DNA of 64,000 nucleotides from Hyphomonadaceae bacterium (GCA_016791425.1 JAEUMQ010000014.1:62001-126000), one strand, 5' to 3'. Counted from the stretch's first letter, positions 9,499 through 20,184 are shown. The notes: generated by a model not told the origin, from the letters alone. Made by a program: numbers and translations.

Positions 9499-10428
9499 TC
9501 AGATCGCTCCTTCGCCCCGCGCCGCACGAACGGCGCGGGCGTTGACGCCGAAAAACGCCAGACGCAACACCGCCGCGGCCGCGACCGAAAGGAGAACGCT
9601 CGCACTGATCGCAGCGATCATCCAAGGCGACCGAAGGGGCGCGAGCATCGTGTCGAGCGAGAACTCGGCCGGCGGCGTCGCCGCGATCTTGAACAACATC
9701 CCGAACATAACGGGCGCGACCAGCGCCTGAAGCGCCGAACCCACGATGTAATAGGCGACGATCACGAGGAAGAACGCGCCGAGCATGCTGCCGAAGCGTC
9801 CGCGCGTCACCTTCCACGCATCGAAGAACGCGAAGCGTTGCGCGACAATCGACGCGGCCGTCGCCGGCGCCAACCGCACCGCGAGCCACACGCCCGCGGC
9901 GATCGTCGCCAGCACAGCGAGGAAGACGGCGAATACCGCGCCAGGCGCGTTCGCTTCGGTCGCGGTCGCTATCGTCACCAGGGTGAGCGACCACGGAATC
10001 GCGGCGAGTCCTGCAAGCAAACCAAGCCAAATCCAAAAGCTCGCCCACACGCGCCACGCATCCGCATCGAGCGCGAAGCCGAAAATACCGCGCGTCTCGC
10101 CGCGCACGAGCCAGCGCAGACATGCGGCCTCGTACGCCGCCAAGAGAAGGGAATAGCAGAGCTGAAAGAGGAGCATTCCGCTTGCGAGCCGCCACATGCC
10201 CGCGAACAACGCAAAGTCCGGCGCCGTCGATGACTCCGCTGCGCGCGCAAGTTCAGCAATAACCTCGGCGATGGTCGTCGAGAACGCGGCGACGAACAGG
10301 CCGCCCAGCAGCGCGAACAGCGCGTAGAACAAGAGCGTCGCGCGGATCAGGACGCCGCGCCGTTCGCGGCGGCGGAACACATCGAGCGCGGCTTCCGTCA
10401 TCGTGAAGCGCTGCGTTTCCTCGGCCAT
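9499..10428 (-). CDS. Multi-pass membrane protein, paralogue B
   Basis: A 309-residue integral membrane protein, tandem duplicate of the gene at 8492-9424, which lies 74 bp downstream on the same strand. Both share an ALDVFR opening, AAYEAACLRWLVRGET, VRLAPATA, FAFFDAWKVTRGRFG and FFGVNARA near the C-terminus. About seven hydrophobic segments are visible. The conserved charged motifs between helices (RGET, KVTRGR) suggest a specific function rather than generic membrane filler, but none can be assigned. Confidence 0.75.
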   Translation of the reverse strand: MAEETQRFTMTEAALDVFRRRERRGVLIRATLLFYALFALLGGLFVAAFSTTIAEVIAELARAAESSTAPDFALFAGMWRLASGMLLFQLCYSLLLAAYEAACLRWLVRGETRGIFGFALDADAWRVWASFWIWLGLLAGLAAIPWSLTLVTIATATEANAPGAVFAVFLAVLATIAAGVWLAVRLAPATAASIVAQRFAFFDAWKVTRGRFGSMLGAFFLVIVAYYIVGSALQALVAPVMFGMLFKIAATPPAEFSLDTMLAPLRSPWMIAAISASVLLSVAAAAVLRLAFFGVNARAVRAARGEGAI

Positions 10429-10450
10429 GCGCCCTCCCCGGCGTCAGCAT

Positions 10451-11641
10451 CTATTCCGCAATGAGGCGGCTCGGGGCGCGGATGGCGTCGGGCGACTGGT
10501 TCAGGGCCATCAGCTCGGCGATCAGCGAGAGCACGGAAGAGGACCGATCGCCGTTCCGCGCGTCGTCGCGGCATTGGCCCCTATCACTCGCCGCGCCACA
10601 CGAGCGGCCGATCGCGGGGCCGGCATAATAGCGCTCGCCGGCATAAGACACGGACGCCGTGAAGTGCGCGTCCGGCGCGTGCGGGGCTTCGCGCTTGGCG
10701 GCCTCTTCGCTCAGCACACGGAAGAGCGGCACGCCCGTTCCGCCGCCGCGCAGGCCGGCGGCGCGCACATTCACCTGCGCCGCGACCGCGCCGCCTTCTG
10801 CGCGCATGGAGCCCGCGCGCAGAAGCTCGCCGATATAATAGACAACGTCGTCCAGCGAGCGCAGTCCCAACGTGTAGGTTGCATCGCCGACCACGAGACG
10901 CGGTTCGCAGCGGGCATTGTCCGCAGGCGGCGCCGGCTTGACGGCGCGCGCGGGCGAATAGGCGCCGACGAGGCCGCAAACAACGCTCGCCCCCTCGCCC
11001 GCGCGGCGTTCCGGATCGGCCGCTTCGATCGCGGAGAGCATGGCGCGCGCCTCGCGCACGAACGCGCAGCCCTGCGTATCCACGCTGGAGACGCAATCGT
11101 CGAAGACGACATTGGCCTCGTTGACGAAATCGTGGACGGCGCCGTCGGCGCCGACCTTCGTGATGCGCTCCACCAGCAGCAGAACGAGCAGATCGCGGGG
11201 CCAGCCGCTTTCCCAATAATGCGCGAAAACATAAGGCTGGGTGGGCTGGAAGGCCGTGCGGGTGAGCACGTCGGCGCCGAAGGGCTGCACTGCGTAGCTC
11301 GGGCGCGACAGCGTCTCGCGGCCGATGCCGAACGAGCCGAAGCCCCAGGGCGAACCGCCCTCGCCGAGCGGAATTGATCCGATCCCGGCATTTTCGTTCC
11401 AGCGCACCTGGGGGCTGTCCTGGATGCCGGTCATGGAGAGATAATGGCGCGGGAGGCGATCGCGCGAGCGCAGGATGTTCAACAGGATCTGGCCGGTGAC
11501 CGCGCGGCCGTAGGCCTCGTTGAATGCAGCTGCATCATCCGAGATCTGGCGCGCCAGCGCCTCGCGCCGGAAGGGAAGGCTCGGCGCAGTGCCGCAGCCG
11601 GCGACGAGAAGTGCAGTTGCGTAAGCAGCGAGACGGCGCAT
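10451..11641 (-). CDS. Lipoprotein of unknown function
   Basis: A 396-residue predicted lipoprotein. The N-terminus MRRLAAYATALLVAGCGT ends in the lipobox VAGC, with Cys16 as the acylation site. The mature protein has no recognised domain. The segment AAFNEAYGRAVTGQILLNILRSRDRLPRHYLSM is well structured and amphipathic, and several cysteines (CVSSVDTQGC, SCGA, GQC) suggest disulphides. It stands 22 bp from paralogue B on the same strand and may head that transcription unit. The TIR/TonB gene is divergent from it across a 377-bp gap. Confidence 0.7.
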   Translation of the reverse strand: MRRLAAYATALLVAGCGTAPSLPFRREALARQISDDAAAFNEAYGRAVTGQILLNILRSRDRLPRHYLSMTGIQDSPQVRWNENAGIGSIPLGEGGSPWGFGSFGIGRETLSRPSYAVQPFGADVLTRTAFQPTQPYVFAHYWESGWPRDLLVLLLVERITKVGADGAVHDFVNEANVVFDDCVSSVDTQGCAFVREARAMLSAIEAADPERRAGEGASVVCGLVGAYSPARAVKPAPPADNARCEPRLVVGDATYTLGLRSLDDVVYYIGELLRAGSMRAEGGAVAAQVNVRAAGLRGGGTGVPLFRVLSEEAAKREAPHAPDAHFTASVSYAGERYYAGPAIGRSCGAASDRGQCRDDARNGDRSSSVLSLIAELMALNQSPDAIRAPSRLIAE

Positions 11642-12018
11642 CCACGAGACCTAACAGAAACAGCGCGAGGGCGGCGCGGGCGCTCGCCTCAAAGGGGAGC
11701 GCATGCAAGCGCAGACGTGTCAGTTTGGCAAAGGACGCCGTCGAACGGGGTGCGCGACACTCCCCGGCGCGTGCGTGAACTAAGTTTAAGGGCGCCGCTC
11801 AAAAGGCGTATTGCATGCGCTTTTGAGGGATTTCGGCACCGGCGCCTGGCGAAGAATTCGCCTATCAACTGAATCTCGCCGCAGGCGACAGCCAGATTCC
11901 AGTGTTCGCCGGCTAAGTCCGTGTTATGCACCGATCTTGCAGGCATCGGTCAACGGTGCGCCGCGCGGGTTTGGTTGGGTGCGGGGCCTCATAAGCCCTC
12001 CAGGGGGTCGGAGCCGTC
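11642..12018. other. 377-bp divergent intergenic region
   Basis: No gene is visible here. It separates the divergent lipoprotein (10451-11641) and TIR/TonB (12019) genes and must hold both promoters, but I cannot point to convincing -35/-10 pairs. The only strong structure is an inverted repeat at 11798-11827, listed separately. A GGAG Shine-Dalgarno lies at 12010-12013 ahead of ATG 12019. Confidence 0.5.
11798..11827. repeat. Inverted repeat CTCAAAAG...CTTTTGAG
   Basis: Perfect 8-bp arms CTCAAAAG (11798-11805) and CTTTTGAG (11820-11827) surround a 14-base centre containing GCATGC. It lacks a T run on either side. An operator or cruciform is as likely as a terminator. Confidence 0.5.
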
Positions 12019-13986
12019 ATGGCCGACGTTCTCATCGTCTGTGTGCGCGAAGACGAGCCGCTGGCGAAAGCCTTCGCCGACATGTTCGAGCGCGCGGGAC
12101 TGCAGGTCGGGGGCGCCCCCAGCGCGCCTGAAGACATGCGCGCCTGCGGCGCAGCGCTCGTCGTCTGGTCGCAAGCTTCGATCCGTTCGCGCGCCTTCCT
12201 GGACGCCGCGCAGCGCGCGGTGAACGCGGGCAAGGCCGTGGTCGCGTGCCTCATCGCGCCGCCGCCGGCGGCCTCGATCAATCACGCGCCAGCGTTCGAT
12301 CTCACGCATTGGGCCGGCGATCCGGACGATCCTTCGCTCGATCCGCTGTTCTTCGCGGTCGATCGGATGGTGAATTCGGCCCGCGCCGGCGTCGATCAGG
12401 ACGGCTACGACATGGCCCCGGCCGCGGTCGATCCCGGCTACGGCCAGCAGGACTATCCCGCCCCGCCCTACGCCCGCGCCCGCCAGGCCGCGCCCGCGCC
12501 GCAGCGCGCCGCGCCGGTTCGCGCCCCCGCCCCGCCCCCGCGTGCGCCGATGCCGCGCCAGCAGGCGATGGATCAGGCGATGGATTACGGGGCGCCGCCG
12601 CCGCGCGGCCCCGCGCCGCGGGCGCCGGCCCCGCCGCCGCGCCGCCCGGCCCCGCCGCCGGCCTGGCGCGACAGCGATCCGATGGCGGCGGAAGCGCAGA
12701 ACTGGGCGGCCATCCGCCACAGCCGCAACCCGGAAGATTTCCTCAAGCATCTCGCGGACTTCGGCGCGGAGGGCGCGTTCGCGGAGCTGGCCCAGATGCG
12801 GCTCGCCGAACTTGAGGCGGAAACGCGCCGGCATCGCCAGACGCCGGCCGCCGCCGCTCGCCAGGACGCCATGCGGCAGGAGCCCGTTCGGCTCGATCCC
12901 ACCCGCGCCCCGCAGCGTCCGCCGATGCGCCCGGCCCCGCATCGCCAGCCGCAGGCCGCCGCGCCCATGGCGCCGCGCGCGCCGCGTCCAGCGCCGGCGA
13001 TGGAGGGGCTGGAGCCCACCCGTCCGTCGGCGCAGCCGCGCATGCCGCGGCAGGCCAGCTTCGAACCAGTCCGCAGCGAGCCGCCGCCGCGTCCGCGCCC
13101 GTCCGAGCCGCCCCTGATGTGGCGCGACGAGCCGCGTGCGCCGCCTCCGCGGCCCGAGCCCGCCCGCGCAAGCGGCGGCGGCGCCGGGCGCATGATCATT
13201 CTCTTCCTGGTGCTCGGCGGGGCGGCCCTGGGGGCCGGCATCTTCGCCGGAGACCGACTCTCCGTGGCGAGCCTCTTCTCCGGCGGCGGCGGGACGCAGC
13301 AGGCCTCGGTGGCGAGCGACGAATGGTCCGACGGGCCCGAAGCGGCGACGCCGGCGGCCGCGACCGCACGGGTCGATGAGGCCTCATCGCGCCGGCTGCC
13401 GGCCGGAGAATTGCCGGCCCGCGACACCCGCCAGGCGACGGTCGAGCGCGGCCGCGGCGGGCCGCTGGAGGAGCGCCGCGCCGATCCGCCGGTCCCGCGT
13501 CCGCAGATCGCGCCGGAACGGACGACCACCTCCTCTACGACCTCGACCACGAGCTCGACGTCCGGCGGCTCGCCGGTGGACCTCGATCCGTCGGCCTCGA
13601 CCTTCGGGCCGGTGCAGCTGGCCGCAATCCCCGCCCCGGGCGGCGGCGTCTCGCCCCAGACCACGGCCTCCTCCGCGCCGCCGGCGCGGCCGCCGCAGGT
13701 GCTGTGGTCCGAACGCCCCTCCGCGCAGCGGATCAGCGAGCTTTTCCCGGAGCGGGCGATGCGCTCGAACCAGGTCGGGCGGGTGGAGCTCGATTGCCTG
13801 ATCGACACGCGCGGCACGCCGCGGTGCGCCGTGGCGCGGGAAACCCCGCCCGGTTTCGGCTTCGGCGCTGCAGCAATGCGGGCCTCAGGCCAGTTCCGGG
13901 CCGCCCCGGCGCTCGATAACGGCGCGCCCTCCACCGGGGCGCAGACCCGGCTGACCATCGTCTTCCGTTCGGACGGCGGCCGCTAA
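12019..13986 (+). CDS. TIR-like domain / TonB C-terminal domain fusion protein
   Basis: A 655-residue protein predicted to span the inner membrane. Residues 1-118 fold like a TIR domain ([44 protein letters not shown]). The glutamate usual after the WS.AS..S motif is absent and the loop after strand B is short, so NADase activity is doubtful. A proline-rich stretch, a [10 protein letters not shown] type repeat (228-268) as seen in other TIR and caspase-like proteins, and more Pro-rich sequence follow. One transmembrane helix lies at about 393-415. A Ser/Thr/Pro-rich periplasmic linker leads to a TonB C-terminal-like domain (about 570-652; [20 protein letters not shown]). The gene is preceded by GGAG and followed by a hairpin. 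Function is unknown. Confidence 0.8.
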   Translation: MADVLIVCVREDEPLAKAFADMFERAGLQVGGAPSAPEDMRACGAALVVWSQASIRSRAFLDAAQRAVNAGKAVVACLIAPPPAASINHAPAFDLTHWAGDPDDPSLDPLFFAVDRMVNSARAGVDQDGYDMAPAAVDPGYGQQDYPAPPYARARQAAPAPQRAAPVRAPAPPPRAPMPRQQAMDQAMDYGAPPPRGPAPRAPAPPPRRPAPPPAWRDSDPMAAEAQNWAAIRHSRNPEDFLKHLADFGAEGAFAELAQMRLAELEAETRRHRQTPAAAARQDAMRQEPVRLDPTRAPQRPPMRPAPHRQPQAAAPMAPRAPRPAPAMEGLEPTRPSAQPRMPRQASFEPVRSEPPPRPRPSEPPLMWRDEPRAPPPRPEPARASGGGAGRMIILFLVLGGAALGAGIFAGDRLSVASLFSGGGGTQQASVASDEWSDGPEAATPAAATARVDEASSRRLPAGELPARDTRQATVERGRGGPLEERRADPPVPRPQIAPERTTTSSTTSTTSSTSGGSPVDLDPSASTFGPVQLAAIPAPGGGVSPQTTASSAPPARPPQVLWSERPSAQRISELFPERAMRSNQVGRVELDCLIDTRGTPRCAVARETPPGFGFGAAAMRASGQFRAAPALDNGAPSTGAQTRLTIVFRSDGGR

Positions 13987-14012
13987 GCTACGGACCGGGA
14001 ACGCGTTCCAGG

Positions 14013-14040
14013 CGCCCGCCCATTGGGCAGGGGCGGCCTT
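14013..14040 (+). terminator. Putative terminator after the TIR/TonB gene
   Basis: CGCCCGCCC pairs with GGGC and GGGCG around an ATT loop, with one two-base bulge. CCTTTGCTTGCCTTT follows. The T-rich tail is interrupted, so termination may be partial. Confidence 0.4.
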
Positions 14041-14135
14041 TGCTTGCCTTTAATGGTTGCCGCGCTTATCTCTGGCGCGCCCTTCGCAAGCGCAGCATGC
14101 GCCCGAGGCGGCGAGCCGGCCGGAGACCATCCCAG

Positions 14136-14492
14136 ATGCTCTTGACCATGATGAAGGCCAAGCTGCACCGCGCCACGGTGACCCAAGCCGACCTCCATTA
14201 CGAGGGCTCGATCGCCATCGACCGGGAGCTGCTCGACCGGGCGGGGATCCTGCCCCACGAGCAGGTCGATGTGCTCAACATCAATAACGGCGCGCGGTTC
14301 ACCACCTACGCGATCGAGGCGCCGCGCGGGTCGAAGACGTTCGGGGTCAACGGCGCGGCGGCCCGCCTCGTGCAGCAGGGCGACCGGATCATCGTCGTCA
14401 CCTATTGCCAGATCCCGGCCGAGGAAGCGCGCAATTACGCGCCGACGGTCGTCGTGCTCGACGAAGACAACGCGCCCGTCCTGCCCAGCTGA
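14136..14492 (+). CDS. panD: Aspartate 1-decarboxylase
   Basis: Pyruvoyl enzyme converting aspartate to beta-alanine for pantothenate and CoA synthesis. Self-processing at Gly24-Ser25 is indicated by the LHYEGS motif. ATG 14136 is chosen because it places this site exactly at 24/25, as in the E. coli enzyme, and GGAG lies 10 bp upstream. A longer frame from 14040 would add 32 arginine-rich residues unlike the family. Other family residues visible are K9 and H11 (KLHR) and GARFTTYAI with the expected Arg and Tyr, plus VNGAAARL. At 118 residues it is of normal size. No other pan genes are in the window. Confidence 0.95.
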   Translation: MLLTMMKAKLHRATVTQADLHYEGSIAIDRELLDRAGILPHEQVDVLNINNGARFTTYAIEAPRGSKTFGVNGAAARLVQQGDRIIVVTYCQIPAEEARNYAPTVVVLDEDNAPVLPS

Positions 14493-14597
14493 GATTTCCG
14501 CGACAGCATCGTCCTGAAAGCGAGACCGTCCGTATCCGGACGAGTGCTTGCGCGCCCGCCATCGGAGGAATGCGCCTTCTCCTGCAGCGCCGGCGGA

Positions 14598-16538
14598 TCA
14601 GCGCGAGAGGCGGAGCTGGCCGACGCCTTGCCCGATCGAATTGAAGGCGGCGGCGAGCTCGGCCTGGGTGTTCGCGGTGAACGCGTGCGTGGCGGTGGGC
14701 TGCGAGGCGCAGTCGCGGAGCATGTTGCGCACCGTGCTGCTCGGATCGCGGAACACGACCGTGTAGATTTCAACCCCGGCGTTCTTGATGTTGGTGCAAA
14801 GGGTCGCTTCGCGGGAGTTGATGTAGCTCACGTAAGAGCTCGTGCTCGTGATGTTGCGGCGATAGGCGGCGGGAAGCGCGCCGTAGGTGGTTCCGTTGAC
14901 CGTGACGCCGCTCGAATAACCGTTCGCCGGCGAACCAGGCGGCGGCCGGGGGGTTCCGTTGATGCCGTTCGTGTTGGCCGTCCACATGTACAGGTGATTG
15001 TAGGCGGAATAGTCCGAGCCCATGACCGTGGTGTCCGAGAGATTGGTGTTCTCGCCGTCGGTCATGAGCACGAGCACCTTGCGGACGGGATTGCTGGGGT
15101 CGTTGTACGGGCGGCCTTCCGTGAACGGAGCGCCGGGCGACAGCACGCGCCAGCCCCATGCGAGGCCCTCGACCTGATCGGTGCCGCCGCCGTTCCAGTG
15201 CTGCATGGCGGCGATGGCGTTCAGAACGGTGTTGCGGCCGGACGCGTTGGTAAGCGGCGTGATCGGCGTCGGGCAGCCCATGTTCGGGCCCGTCGTGGTC
15301 GGGGGGCTCGTATCGATGGCCGGGCTCGGCGAGCCGCGATAGCGGAAGACGTTGAAGCTGTTCGCGCGAATGCGGTTGGAATCGTTGGCCGTGGAGCCCG
15401 GTGAATAGGACATCGTCACGCCGCTCGCGTTGCCGCTCGCATAATAGATCGAGGGGGCCGCAGTAGCGACGCCGCTCGAGTTCACAGAATTGTCGGGAAG
15501 ATAGTCGTTGTCCTCGCCGTCGAGCCAGAAGTACGGCACGAAGCGCGTCTCATTGGACGTCGGCGCAGCGTCCGTGATGTCATAGGGCTCGGGCCGGGCC
15601 TCGACGCAGCCCTTCCATTGCGTGTTGATGTAGCTGAACAGCGTGAAATAGTTGATGCCCGAGCTCGGGGTGTAGGCGAGACAGCGGCGGTTGCTGCCGC
15701 TGCCGCCGCTATAGACCCAATTGACGCGGTAGGTCCCGGTGTAGCCGGTGAAGGGAAGCTGCGTGGCCGCCACATTCAGCGCGTCGCAATTGGCGCTGTT
15801 GTTCGGCGAGCCGTAAGACGCCTGCCACGCCTTCCAGCCGAGCTGACGGCCTTCGAAGATCGCGCCGTTGTAGGGCGCGAGGCCGGCGGTATCCATCCAC
15901 GCCATCTGCGTGGCGCCGTTGCCGATGTTCACCTGCGCGACGAACGGCACGATGCCGATGCTTACGTCGGTCGGGACGATCGCGAGATTGTAGGTGTCGG
16001 TGGCGAGCTTGTTGGCCGCGTCGCGGAGCGCCTGCATGTCGTTCGACATCGAGCCCGTGTTGTCGAGCGACAGCACCATCTCGATCGGCGGGCTGACCTG
16101 GCTGATCGCCTCGGAATTGACGCGCACGGTCAGCTTGGAATGGTCGTTGCCGGCGAGGAGATCGAGCACGCGCGACAGGCCGGTCTTGAGATCGATGCGC
16201 ACGACGACGCGATGGCCAGCGGGCGTCAGCGGGATGAGCTCGAAATTGACCGTTCCGATGCCCTGCTGGTTGCCCAGCGTCTGGTCAAAATAGGCGCGCG
16301 CAGCGGCCTGCCGCTCGGAGAGCGGACGCGCGGTGTTGCGCTGGGCGACGAGCGCGGCGCCGTCGGCGGCGTTCTGCATCTCGGAGCGCAGCGCCTGGGC
16401 GCGCGCGAAGTCGATCGAGAGGCCGACCAGGCCGATGATCGCGGTCGCGCACAACGCCCAGATCATCGCGATGTTGCCATCGCGCGCCTTGAGGAAACGA
16501 CGGGCCGCGCGAGGCGCCCGAAACTTGGGGTGCATCAC
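14598..16538 (-). CDS. TadG-like pilus-assembly protein with vWA domain
   Basis: A 646-residue membrane-anchored protein. A basic N-terminus is followed by the TadE/TadG-type helix (DGNIAMIWALCATAIIGLVG) and the pseudopilin-like region (IDFARAQALRSEMQNAADGAAL). A von Willebrand factor A domain follows, with the metal-site motif DNTGSMS (fits D-x-S/T-x-S) near residue 155 and the later LVLMTDGENTN. A long Asn/Ser/Gly-rich insertion, typical of TadG proteins, splits the vWA domain. Tad proteins help assemble Flp pili, but no other tad or flp gene is in this window, so this is an orphan copy. Confidence 0.85.
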   Translation of the reverse strand: MMHPKFRAPRAARRFLKARDGNIAMIWALCATAIIGLVGLSIDFARAQALRSEMQNAADGAALVAQRNTARPLSERQAAARAYFDQTLGNQQGIGTVNFELIPLTPAGHRVVVRIDLKTGLSRVLDLLAGNDHSKLTVRVNSEAISQVSPPIEMVLSLDNTGSMSNDMQALRDAANKLATDTYNLAIVPTDVSIGIVPFVAQVNIGNGATQMAWMDTAGLAPYNGAIFEGRQLGWKAWQASYGSPNNSANCDALNVAATQLPFTGYTGTYRVNWVYSGGSGSNRRCLAYTPSSGINYFTLFSYINTQWKGCVEARPEPYDITDAAPTSNETRFVPYFWLDGEDNDYLPDNSVNSSGVATAAPSIYYASGNASGVTMSYSPGSTANDSNRIRANSFNVFRYRGSPSPAIDTSPPTTTGPNMGCPTPITPLTNASGRNTVLNAIAAMQHWNGGGTDQVEGLAWGWRVLSPGAPFTEGRPYNDPSNPVRKVLVLMTDGENTNLSDTTVMGSDYSAYNHLYMWTANTNGINGTPRPPPGSPANGYSSGVTVNGTTYGALPAAYRRNITSTSSYVSYINSREATLCTNIKNAGVEIYTVVFRDPSSTVRNMLRDCASQPTATHAFTANTQAELAAAFNSIGQGVGQLRLSR

Positions 16539-16823
16539 GCCCTCGCCAGCCCAGATCGGAAACGCAGCTTTATCAGCCTCGGCTTAACGGCCGCTTGAGG
16601 GGTTTGGTGAATGCGAAGATTCGCCGGGCGGGCCTGCGAAATATCCGCATTCGGGGATGACCCAGGTCGGGCGCACCAACGTGGTTAGGTTTCGATAAGG
16701 ATCTGGCGGACGGCGGCGGCGCCGCTGGGCGCGCTTGCCTCCGGGGCCCTGCCCCGCTAAGCACGCGCGATCCGCGCATTGGATCGATTCTGGAGCCGCT
16801 CCTGACAAGGGGGCGGCGCGTGC

Positions 16824-19800
16824 ATGCCCAAACGCACCGACCTCTCCTCCATCCTGATCATCGGCGCGGGGCCGATCATCATCGGCCAGGCGTGCGAGTT
16901 CGACTATTCAGGCGTGCAGGCGGTGAAGGCCCTCAAGGAAGAGGGCTACCGGGTGATCCTGGTCAATTCCAACCCTGCGACGATCATGACCGATCCGGGG
17001 CTCGCGGACGCCACCTATGTGGAGCCGATCACCCCGGCCTTCGTGGAAAAGATCATCGAGATCGAGAAGCCGGACGCGATCCTGCCCACGATGGGCGGCC
17101 AAACGGCTTTGAACTGCGCGCTGGACCTTTTCCGCAGCGGCGTGCTCGCAAAGCACAACGTCAAGATGATCGGCGCGCAGGCCGACGTGATCGAGAAGGC
17201 GGAAGACCGCCAGAAGTTCCGCGACGCGATGGATTCGATCGGGCTGGAAAGCCCGCGCTCGCGCCTGGTGCATTCGGTCGATGCGGGGATGGCGGCGATC
17301 GAGGTCGTCGGGCTGCCGGCGATCATCCGCCCGTCCTACACGCTCGGCGGCTTGGGCGGCGGCGTCGCCTACAATGTCGAAGAGTTCAAGGAGATCATCG
17401 AGCGGGCGATCTCGGCGAGCCCGGTCAGCGAAGCGCTCGTGGAAGAGAGCATCATCGGCTGGAAGGAATACGAGCTCGAGGTCGTGCGCGACCGCAACGA
17501 CAATTGCATCATCATCTGCTCGATCGAGAACATCGATGCGATGGGCGTGCATACGGGCGATTCCATCACGGTGGCGCCCGCCCTCACGCTGACCGACCGC
17601 GAGTACCAGATCATGCGCAACGCCGCGATCGCGGTGCTACGCGAGATCGGCGTGGAGACGGGCGGATCGAACGTGCAGTTCGCGGTCGATCCGAAGACCG
17701 GGCGCATGGTCGTGATCGAGATGAACCCGCGGGTGTCCCGCTCTTCGGCGCTGGCGTCGAAGGCGACGGGCTTTCCGATCGCCAAGGTGGCGGCGAAGCT
17801 GGCCGTTGGGTTCACGCTCGACGAGATCGCCAACTCGATCACTGGCGGCGCCATGCCAGCGAGCTTCGAGCCGACGATCGATTATGTCGTGACGAAGATT
17901 CCGCGCTTCGCGTTCGAGCGCTTCCCGGGATCGGATTCGACGCTGACGACGTCGATGAAGAGCGTCGGGGAAGCGATGGCGATCGGACGCACGTTCCAGG
18001 AGAGCGTGCAGAAGGCGCTGCGTTCGCTGGATATTGGGCTCACGGGCTTCGACGAGCTCGCGATCGAAGGCGCATCGGACGAGGACCAGGGGCGCAGCGC
18101 GGTGCGCGCGCGGCTGGTGACGCCGAAGCCGGATCGCCTGTTGGTGGCGGCGGAGGCGCTGCGGCGCGGCCTCAGCGTCGAAGAGATCTGCGCGGCTTCG
18201 CATTACGATCCCTGGTACGTGCGGCAGATCGCGGAGATCGTGGAAAGCGAAGCGCGAATCCGCGCGATGGGCTTGCCGGCCGATCCGGAGGCGATGCGGG
18301 CGCTCAAGGCGCAGGGCTTCTCCGACCAGAGGCTGGCGAAGATCACGGGCAAGAGCGAGCGCGAGGTGCGCGCAGCGCGCCATGCGCTCGGCGTGCGGCC
18401 GGCGTTCAAGCGGGTGGATTCGTGCGCGGCGGAGTTCCGCGCGGCGACGCCCTACCTTTATTCGACGTACGAGTTCCCGGGCTATTCGCTGAACGGCGCG
18501 GAAGCGCCGCCCGATTGCGAAGCGGACGCCAGCGACCGCCAGAAGATCATGATCCTCGGCGGCGGGCCGAACCGGATCGGGCAAGGCATAGAGTTCGATT
18601 ATTGCTGCTGCCATGCGGCCTTCGCAGCAGCGGAGCTCGACCTTGAATCGATCATGGTCAATTGCAATCCGGAGACCGTCTCCACCGATTACGACACCTC
18701 GGACCGCCTCTATTTCGAGCCGCTGACGGCCGAAGACGTGCTCGAGATCATCGAGGTGGAGAAGGCCAAGGGCGACCTCAAAGGCCTCATCGTGCAGTTT
18801 GGCGGCCAGACGCCGCTCAAACTCGCCGAGCCGCTCGAAGCGGAAGGCGCGAGGATCCTGGGAACCAGCGTCGATGCGATCGATCTGGCGGAAGACCGCA
18901 AGCGGTTCCAGGAGCTGCTCAACACGATCGGAATGAAGCAGCCGGACAACACCACCGCGCACTCGCTGGGGGAAGCGCGGGAGAAGGCCGGCGCGCTCGG
19001 CTATCCGGTGGTGCTGCGGCCCTCCTATGTGCTCGGCGGGCTCGCGATGCAGATCGCCCACACCGAGGCCGATGTCGATCAGTATGCGGAGCGCTTGCAG
19101 CGGAGCCTCGGCGGGCCTTCCGAATTCGCGATCTCCGCGAAGCGCCCGCTGCTGCTCGACCGCTATCTCCGGGATGCGATCGAGGTCGATGTCGATGCGC
19201 TCTGCGACGGCAAGGACGTGTTCGTCGCGGGCATCATGGAGCACATCGAGGAAGCGGGCGTGCATTCGGGCGATTCAGCCTGCGCACTGCCGCCCTATTC
19301 GCTGCCGGCCAAGCTGGTCGCCGAGATCGAGACGCAGACAAAGAAGCTGGCGCTGGCGCTCAACGTCCGCGGGCTGATCAATATCCAGTTCGCGGTGAAG
19401 GACGAAGAGATCTACGTGCTGGAAGCCAATCCGCGCGCCTCCAGGACCGCGCCCTTCGTCGCCAAGGCGATCGGGCGGCCGATCGCGGCGGCGGCGGCCA
19501 AGGTGATGGCCGGGGTTCCGCTGGCGGAGCTGAAGCTCGACCGGCCGGCGCGGCCGCACGTGGCGGTGAAGGAAGCCGTTTTCCCGTTCGGGCGTTTCCA
19601 CGGGGTCGATCCGATCCTGGGGCCCGAGATGCGTTCCACCGGCGAAGTGATGGGGCTGGACGAGGATTTCGCCTCGGCCTTCGCCAAAAGCCAGCTGGCG
19701 GCCGGCTCGCAGCTGCCGGTGGCCGGGACCGTGTTCATCTCGGTCAAGGACAGCGACAAGGATAGCATGGTCCAGGCAGCCAAGGATCTGGTGGAATTGG

Positions 19801-20114
19801 GCTTCGGCATTCTTGCAACCGGGGGAACGGCCGCCCATCTCCAGCGGTCGGGGTTGCCGGTCACGTACGTCAACAAGGTCGCGGAAGGCCGCCCCCATGT
19901 CGTGGACGCGATGAAGAACGGCGAGGTGCACCTAGTGTTCAACACCACCGAGGGGGCGCAATCCTACCGGGACAGCTTCTCCATCCGGCGCACTGCGCTC
20001 ACGCTGAACATCCCCTATTACACCACCACGTCAGGCGCCCGGGCCGCGATCCAGGCGATCCGACGGCTGAAGGCCGGCGCGCTCGGCGTGAAGGCGCTGC
20101 AGGCCTATTCATAG
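16824..20114 (+). CDS. carB: Carbamoyl-phosphate synthase large subunit
   Basis: Makes carbamoyl phosphate from bicarbonate, ATP and ammonia channelled from CarA, feeding arginine and pyrimidine synthesis. The 1096 residues show the duplicated ATP-grasp synthetase halves, each with an opening [22 protein letters not shown] or [20 protein letters not shown]. Phosphate-binding loops include [18 protein letters not shown] and [18 protein letters not shown]. The oligomerisation region lies between them, and a C-terminal MGS-like regulatory domain ([14 protein letters not shown]) starts near residue 950. AAGGGGG at 16807-16813 precedes ATG 16824. carA is not in the window. Confidence 0.98.
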   Translation: MPKRTDLSSILIIGAGPIIIGQACEFDYSGVQAVKALKEEGYRVILVNSNPATIMTDPGLADATYVEPITPAFVEKIIEIEKPDAILPTMGGQTALNCALDLFRSGVLAKHNVKMIGAQADVIEKAEDRQKFRDAMDSIGLESPRSRLVHSVDAGMAAIEVVGLPAIIRPSYTLGGLGGGVAYNVEEFKEIIERAISASPVSEALVEESIIGWKEYELEVVRDRNDNCIIICSIENIDAMGVHTGDSITVAPALTLTDREYQIMRNAAIAVLREIGVETGGSNVQFAVDPKTGRMVVIEMNPRVSRSSALASKATGFPIAKVAAKLAVGFTLDEIANSITGGAMPASFEPTIDYVVTKIPRFAFERFPGSDSTLTTSMKSVGEAMAIGRTFQESVQKALRSLDIGLTGFDELAIEGASDEDQGRSAVRARLVTPKPDRLLVAAEALRRGLSVEEICAASHYDPWYVRQIAEIVESEARIRAMGLPADPEAMRALKAQGFSDQRLAKITGKSEREVRAARHALGVRPAFKRVDSCAAEFRAATPYLYSTYEFPGYSLNGAEAPPDCEADASDRQKIMILGGGPNRIGQGIEFDYCCCHAAFAAAELDLESIMVNCNPETVSTDYDTSDRLYFEPLTAEDVLEIIEVEKAKGDLKGLIVQFGGQTPLKLAEPLEAEGARILGTSVDAIDLAEDRKRFQELLNTIGMKQPDNTTAHSLGEAREKAGALGYPVVLRPSYVLGGLAMQIAHTEADVDQYAERLQRSLGGPSEFAISAKRPLLLDRYLRDAIEVDVDALCDGKDVFVAGIMEHIEEAGVHSGDSACALPPYSLPAKLVAEIETQTKKLALALNVRGLINIQFAVKDEEIYVLEANPRASRTAPFVAKAIGRPIAAAAAKVMAGVPLAELKLDRPARPHVAVKEAVFPFGRFHGVDPILGPEMRSTGEVMGLDEDFASAFAKSQLAAGSQLPVAGTVFISVKDSDKDSMVQAAKDLVELGFGILATGGTAAHLQRSGLPVTYVNKVAEGRPHVVDAMKNGEVHLVFNTTEGAQSYRDSFSIRRTALTLNIPYYTTTSGARAAIQAIRRLKAGALGVKALQAYS

Positions 20115-20132
20115 GATGGCCAAACGGCCGCC

Positions 20133-20159
20133 TTGACGGCTTCCAATCCACGGTACAAC
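20133..20159 (+). promoter_or_regulatory. Weak promoter candidate for greA
   Basis: TTGACG (20133-20138) and TACAAC (20154-20159) resemble -35 and -10 elements. The 15-bp spacer is short. It would give greA its own transcript in addition to read-through from carB. Confidence 0.25.
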
Positions 20160-20184
20160 CTTCCTTCCGGAATAAGAGCCCTAC

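Noticed and set aside
12019-12372. Calling the TIR-like domain an active NADase defence effector
   Set aside because: The expected glutamate after the WS.AS motif is replaced and the loop is short, so activity is not supported.
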